From Pyronema omphalodes (taxonomy: Eukaryota; Ascomycota; Pezizomycetes; Pezizales; Pyronemataceae): a stretch of 64,000 bases of DNA. Shown here piece after piece: positions 59,782 through 64,000 of the stretch. The notes beneath the pieces were generated by a model. That model made no database searches. It was not told the origin of the DNA and was given only the letters and a program-made list of their open reading frames with translations. The stretch covers positions 248,001-312,000 of the forward strand of contig JAJJXM010000050.1 in NCBI GenBank assembly GCA_024516155.1, given 5' to 3'. Position numbers and translations under genes: made by a program. The number at the start of each line of letters is the position of its first letter. Positions within the stretch are counted from its first letter, which is position 1.

Positions 59782-60347
59782 TGTCACGGCACACGGCTGG
59801 CGAGCCGTTGTGTTGCGTCATCATGTTGTCGTGGTTGTTGATTGACATCGTGCCGTTGTCTTGCCGTGTTGTGTTGTGTTGCCGTTGTGTTGTTGTGTTG
59901 TTGTGTGTGCCGTGCCATTGTGACTGAGAGACTGATTGATGATGGATGACGTACCACGAGCTGGAGAGCTGTGGCGTCGCAGGTGAATTGATGGAGAACG
60001 GAAGCTCATGTAGCGATGATTGTATGACGGCCCAGCAAGAGTGCTGGCCGCCCCTTTGTACATAAGGAGGCTTGCCTCCCCGTTGTCGAGATTCTCCATC
60101 GAACGTCTTGTGTCTTCTCCTTGCTCCTAATATAAGATTTCTTCTCCTAAGTCCTACGTCACTCTTGTCCTTGTCCCTGTCCCTGTTTAGTGTGCCGTCC
60201 GTCTGACGAGCACTTCGGTCCTTGTCCTGCCGTTCCCCGTTCCGGAACCTGCCTAGTCCCTCTTGCCGGTAGTGTTCAGTGTGTCCCTTGAACGTCCGTT
60301 CTCGTGTCCCTGACATTACGTTCGATCGATTAACTATTCAACCGACA
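59782..60347 (+). repeat. Left LTR of element C, 566 bp
   Basis: TGTCACGGCA..AACCGACA, bounded by A2 sequence on the left and by the element's internal part on the right. Only one LTR is inside the window, so the boundary rests on the TGTC/GACA ends and on A2's interruption. A TATAAG near 60128-60133 could be the promoter box. Confidence 0.8.
59822..59920 (+). repeat. TTG-rich low-complexity tract in LTR of C
   Basis: About 100 bp made mostly of GTTGT/GTGTT units (for example GTGTTGTTGTGTTGTTGTGT) in the U3 part. Likely replication slippage; useful as a variable marker among copies. Confidence 0.7.
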
Positions 60348-60350
60348 CGC

Positions 60351-60593
60351 ATGAACCGCACCGGTTCTGCCTGGACCTACGCACTAAAACAAGCTCTTGA
60401 AACGCACACCTTACACGAAACCTTTGGGATCCCCGACAGATTCGCTGGCGCAGTGCGAAGGACCATCCGACGAGCAGAAAATAACTGCTACCTTGTGGTC
60501 CGCTGGCAACTCCAGGACTACACTTATCAGGAGCACATCCGCCGCACCATCAGACTCAAGCCAATCCTCAGAGCCTGCCAGAATGCATATTAA
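60351..60593 (+). CDS. Small ORF between LTR and gag in element C, 80 aa
   Basis: Starts 3 nt after the LTR end (MNRTGSAWTYALKQALE) and stops at 60591-60593, overlapping the gag ATG at 60583 by 11 nt. Basic in its second half. No known domain. The overlap would suit termination-reinitiation to start gag, but that is inference. Element B has a shorter ORF at the same position. Confidence 0.4.
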   Translation: MNRTGSAWTYALKQALETHTLHETFGIPDRFAGAVRRTIRRAENNCYLVVRWQLQDYTYQEHIRRTIRLKPILRACQNAY

Positions 60594-61930
60594 ACTTATT
60601 GACGAAGGACACTGGCAACAAATTGTGAACGCCGCCGCCATGACCCAGTTCCCTGACGGCCATGAACCGCTCACCTTTACCAAACAACTCGCACAATCCA
60701 TCTTAGACGCTCAGGACCACCCCACGGGTTATCTCTTAAACGACCTCGCGGAAACCCCCGGCTCCCGTAACAGCACTCGGGTATCCAGCCCTGTCGCCTC
60801 CCGCGCTCCGGAAGCTCCCACCCCTGCCCCCATTCCCCCTGTCGTGATCCAGACTGGCTCCGTCCAGGTCTACCCGAACGGCCCAGAACCAGCATCGCGA
60901 GCCGCCGCACCCCCAACCACAGCCGCAGCCGCAGCCCCCGCCCCCACGATAATCGCACCAATCCCAAGACCCCCCCCCCCGTGACCCCGAGATCCTCCTA
61001 ACCCCGGAGGAACAAGCCGATACAAATGAAATCCACTACTACGAGAAAGAGCTCACCCGCCAGCGTGAACTCATCAACGCGCTACTCGCCTCCCCCGGCA
61101 TCCGCCTGACCGGAGACAAAATCTCGGATCCGCCAACCTTCGACGGGTCCAACAGGGAGGACCTCCGCCGTTTTGTCTCCTTGCTTCGCATCAAGTTAGT
61201 GAGCGACGAACTACGTTTCCCGACCCCCCATAAACGGATTTCTTACGCCATGGGCCGCCTCCGCGGACGCGCCCTGGATCAGATTCTTCCTTATATCAAG
61301 GAAAATGGCAACCGCTGGGCTCTCAACGACGTCGAGGACGTCATTAAAGTTTTACAGCGTACCTTTGGAGACCCGGACGAGCGCGCAACGGCTCGTTTCA
61401 AACTACAAAATCTCCGACAAAACAACCGCGAATTTTCGGACGACTATGCAGAGTTCTCCCGCCTAGTCGCAGAGTTAGGCTGGGACGAAGCCGCCACCAT
61501 GGATGCCCTGCGTAACGGCCTGTCCCTTGAGCTACACGAGAAGTTGGTTGGTGCCCCGCCCACCACCACGATGCACGAATTCGTCGAACAGTGTCAAAAA
61601 TTGGACTCCCAATTAAGAGCACTTGAAAACCTCCGCGAGCTGCGTACCAACCGCGGCCAGGTTAAACCCACTACCACCGCCACCCCCGCCACCAGTCGCC
61701 CCACCCCCGCTACCCAAGCCACCCCCGCCTCCTCCAGCAAGCAAACCCCGGCCCAGGGACCCCGTCACAAACTGTCGGCACAGGAGCGCGCGACCCGCCT
61801 ATCAGAAGGACGTTGCCTCTACTGCGGTGGCCTCGGCCACATGGCTGCGTCGTGCCCCGCCAAGACGAATGTTAAAGTGGCGAGCGTGGAATTAGTGGAT
61901 GCTGAAGAAGAAGTGTCGGGAAAAGAATAA
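60583..61930 (+). pseudogene. gag: Element C Gag, broken by a C-run indel
   Basis: ATG at 60583 (MHIKLIDEGHWQQIV). The first frame runs to a TGA at 60982-60984 just after eleven C (60970-60980); one C fewer or two more would continue into the frame that is open to the TAA at 61928-61930. That second frame has the Gag core (FDGSNREDLRRFVSLLRIKL; RTFGDPDERATARFKLQNLR), like B Gag, and a CCHC knuckle CLYCGGLGHMAASC. The region before the C-run is Ala/Pro-rich. The indel may be real slippage or a sequencing error in the homopolymer. Confidence 0.8.
61918..61924 (+). promoter_or_regulatory. Predicted -1 frameshift site GGGAAAA, C gag/pol
   Basis: TC[G GGA AAA] GAA TAA in gag frame, ending 3 nt before the stop at 61928. 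A -1 slip reads AGA ATA AAC and continues into pol, open from here to the protease. Same heptamer and same distance to the stop as in element B. Confidence 0.65.
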
Positions 61931-64000
61931 ACCAGCTGCAAGAAGATGGCTCTGCCGCTGGTGGGAATATTATTGCTGATACATTGCTATTATCGGGCGC
62001 AAGTTTTACTGGAAAGTTAGAATGCAAACACCTTGTTCTCTCCTGTTCCTTGTTTTCCAATAACCGCTCCGTGAAAACAGTAGCGCTCGTTGACTGCGGC
62101 GCCACTGGTATCGCCTTTGTTGACCGCAATTTCGCCCGCCATCACAAACTCCCCCTAACCCCCCTATCCACCGCTCGAACGGTCGAAGTTATCGACGGCC
62201 GCCCCATATCCTCAGGAAAGATCATGCACCTCGCCCAAGTAGAGTGTACCATCAACGGTCACTCGGAAATCCTTCCCATGTTTGTCACCAAGCTGGGTCA
62301 CTACCCGGTGGTGTTGGGTATCCCCTGGTTGAAGAAACACGATGTAACAATAAGCTTCAGTTCCAACACCGTAAGCTTCGAATCCCAATACTGCCTAAGG
62401 AACTGCACCCCGTTGCCTGTAAGCACAACCGGTGTCGAGGTCCTGGACTCGAGGCCCCCTCCCACTGTCCACGAGCCCGACACAAACCCCATACCGGAGT
62501 TAGAAGACTCGGTCCCCGACCCCCCGGAAGAACCCCCAATAGAGATCTCAAGTCTAACCATCTCCGACTTCAAAGAAATGGTACAAGACGAAAGCCTGAC
62601 AGTGTTCTCGCTATCGTTGGACGAGATCACCGTCGCCCTACAAGACAAACCCCCCCTCACGGACGACGAACTGAAAGACATGATCCCCGAAGAGTATCAT
62701 GACTACCTCGATTTATTCAAGGAGGTCAACGCGAAGGAACTCCCCCCGCACCGACCCTACGACCACAAGATCCCACTGAAAGAGGGATTCGTCCCCCCCT
62801 TTGGCCCGCTATACTCGCTGTCACGCAACGAGTTACAGACGCTGAAAACGTGGCTCGATGAGAATTTGGAGAAAGGATTCATACAACGCTCCCAATCACC
62901 AGCCGCCTCGCCGATATTATTCGTGAAAAAATCAGACGGATCCCTACGCCTGTGTGTCGACTACCGGAGACTGAATGAAGGTACCGAGAAGAACCGGTAC
63001 CCCGCTGCCATTGATACAGGAAACGATGATGAATCTTTCCAAGGCTCAATACTTTACGACCCTTGATGTCCGCAGCGCTTATAACCTTATCAGAATGGCA
63101 GAGGGCGAAGAATGGAAGACGGCCTTCCGCACACGGTACGGCCTGTTTGAATCGAAAGTGATGCCCTTTGGGCTCACCAACGCGCCTGCCGATTTCCAGG
63201 CATTTATAAATGATGTCCTGAGACCATACCTAGACCAGTTTTGTACGGCATACTTGGATGATATCCTCGTATTCTCCGAAACAAAGCCCGATCACACCGC
63301 ACACGTCCGAAAGATCTTGGAACGACTCAAACAAGAAAAACTGCACTTGAAGCCAGAAAAGTGTAAGTTTGCTAAGGCAGAAGTACAGTACCTGGGCTAC
63401 AACATCGGCCGCGACGGCGCGCGCATGATGGATTCCAAAGTAGCCACAGTGAGAGATTGGAAGGAACCAACCAATTTGAAACAGGTTCAAGAGTTCCTAG
63501 GCTTCGCGAATTTCTACCGAACATTTATCAAAGACTACTCCAAAGTGGTCTCCCCGCTGACGGCTCTGACCAAAAAGAAAGATGGTAAAGCAATCCCCTT
63601 TGTCTGGGGTAAAGATCAGCAGAGCGCCTTCGACCGACTGAAGGACGCATTTACATCAGCACCTATTCTCAAGCACTTCGACTACGAGAAACCGATTGTA
63701 GTAGAAACAGACGCATCTGACTATGTGTCTGCTGGAGTCTTATCACAATACGACGACGATAACGTGTTACACCCCGTCGCATTTTATTCCAAGAAGCATT
63801 CCCCGGCAGAATGTAACTACGAAATCTACGGCAAAGAACTACTGGCGATAGTTCGTTGTTTCGAGGAATGGCGTCCCCACTTAGAGGGCTCCGCCTTCCC
63901 TATAAAAGTATTGACGGATCACAAAAATCTCGAATACTTTATGACGACAAAGCTGCTGAACAGACGACAAGCACGCTGGTCCGAGTTCCTGTCTCGGTTT
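61921..64000 (+). pseudogene. pol: Element C Pol (protease, RT, RNase H; truncated by window end, one frameshift)
   Basis: Open from the frameshift site through the protease ([12 protein letters not shown], again Cys after the Asp) to RT ([20 protein letters not shown]). At 63000-63003 four C stand where B-like alignment wants three; the frame then stops at 63066, while the next frame continues without stop to 64000 with [28 protein letters not shown], RNase [15 protein letters not shown] and DHKNLEYF. Integrase is outside the window. If the extra base is real this copy cannot make full Pol. Confidence 0.88.

Larger units (their letters stand above)
59782..64000 (+). mobile_element. Ty3/gypsy retrotransposon C, sister of B (partial, runs off window)
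   Basis: Left LTR 59782-60347, small ORF, gag, pol up to RNase H at the window end. Inserted in the 3' UTR of A2; the predicted target duplication is TGTAG (59777-59781). Pol and Gag resemble element B (shared [10 protein letters not shown] and [13 protein letters not shown]), with similar LTR length (566 bp) and LTR start TGTCACGGC. Two one-base indels (C-runs at 60970-60980 and 63000-63003) break it. Confidence 0.92.

Noticed and set aside
38514..64000. Repeat-induced point mutation (RIP) in the retrotransposons
   Set aside because: Long open frames, identical-looking B LTRs and few C-to-T type stops; the defects seen are single-base indels in homopolymers. A RIP index calculation would settle it.

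Overview
The window looks like nuclear DNA of a filamentous ascomycete fungus. The protein genes carry short spliceosomal introns (47-119 bp, GT..AG, several with a CTAAC/CTGAC-type branch site). The gene content is typically fungal: a JEN-type carboxylate permease, a secreted GH3 beta-glucosidase, a Zn2Cys6 regulator, a P450 and an NLR-like esterase/NB-ARC protein. Long gene-free stretches separate the genes. The class cannot be fixed from sequence alone; Leotiomycetes is only a guess.

Left part (1-37 kb), host genes: JEN-like MFS permease (273-1886, -); about 4.8 kb without genes; a reconstructed three-exon, 269-aa single-span membrane protein (6727-7725, -); an 831-aa secretory-pathway single-span protein with a Lys/Asp repeat (8175-10670, -); a 195-aa coiled-coil protein (11312-11899, -); about 4 kb without genes; a four-exon GH3 beta-glucosidase (15952-18697, +); tRNA-Thr(UGU) (19185-19256, +); a Zn2Cys6 transcription factor (21131-22828, -); about 6.6 kb without genes; a six-exon serine-esterase/NB-ARC protein with a long disordered tail (29470-33573, +), convergent with a five-exon cytochrome P450 (33962-35771, -).

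Right part (37.4-64 kb), a nested retrotransposon pile-up. A 3' fragment of a Tad-like LINE (37447-38513, -) is cut by a Ty3/gypsy chromodomain element, A1 (LTRs of 1428 and 1430 bp). A1's gag is split by a second, intact-looking gypsy element B (40770-47055, -; 564-bp LTRs that read as identical; 5-bp target duplication TCATC). A1's right LTR is also the left LTR of a related element A2, whose pol is nearly the same as A1's but whose N-terminal Gag is very different. A2's 3' end is interrupted at 59781/59782 by element C, a relative of B that runs off the window.

Main points for a second look: (1) the esterase-NB-ARC protein lacks C-terminal repeats and has a roughly 300-residue disordered tail; (2) B and C share a GGGAAAA slippery heptamer just before the gag stop, which predicts -1 frameshifting into pol; (3) the shared A1/A2 LTR looks like a recombination junction between two divergent elements; (4) A2 carries an Asp-to-Asn change in the integrase catalytic triad; (5) B and C both have a small ORF between LTR and gag. 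All gene models are manual reconstructions whose exon phases were checked to add up; no database search was possible.
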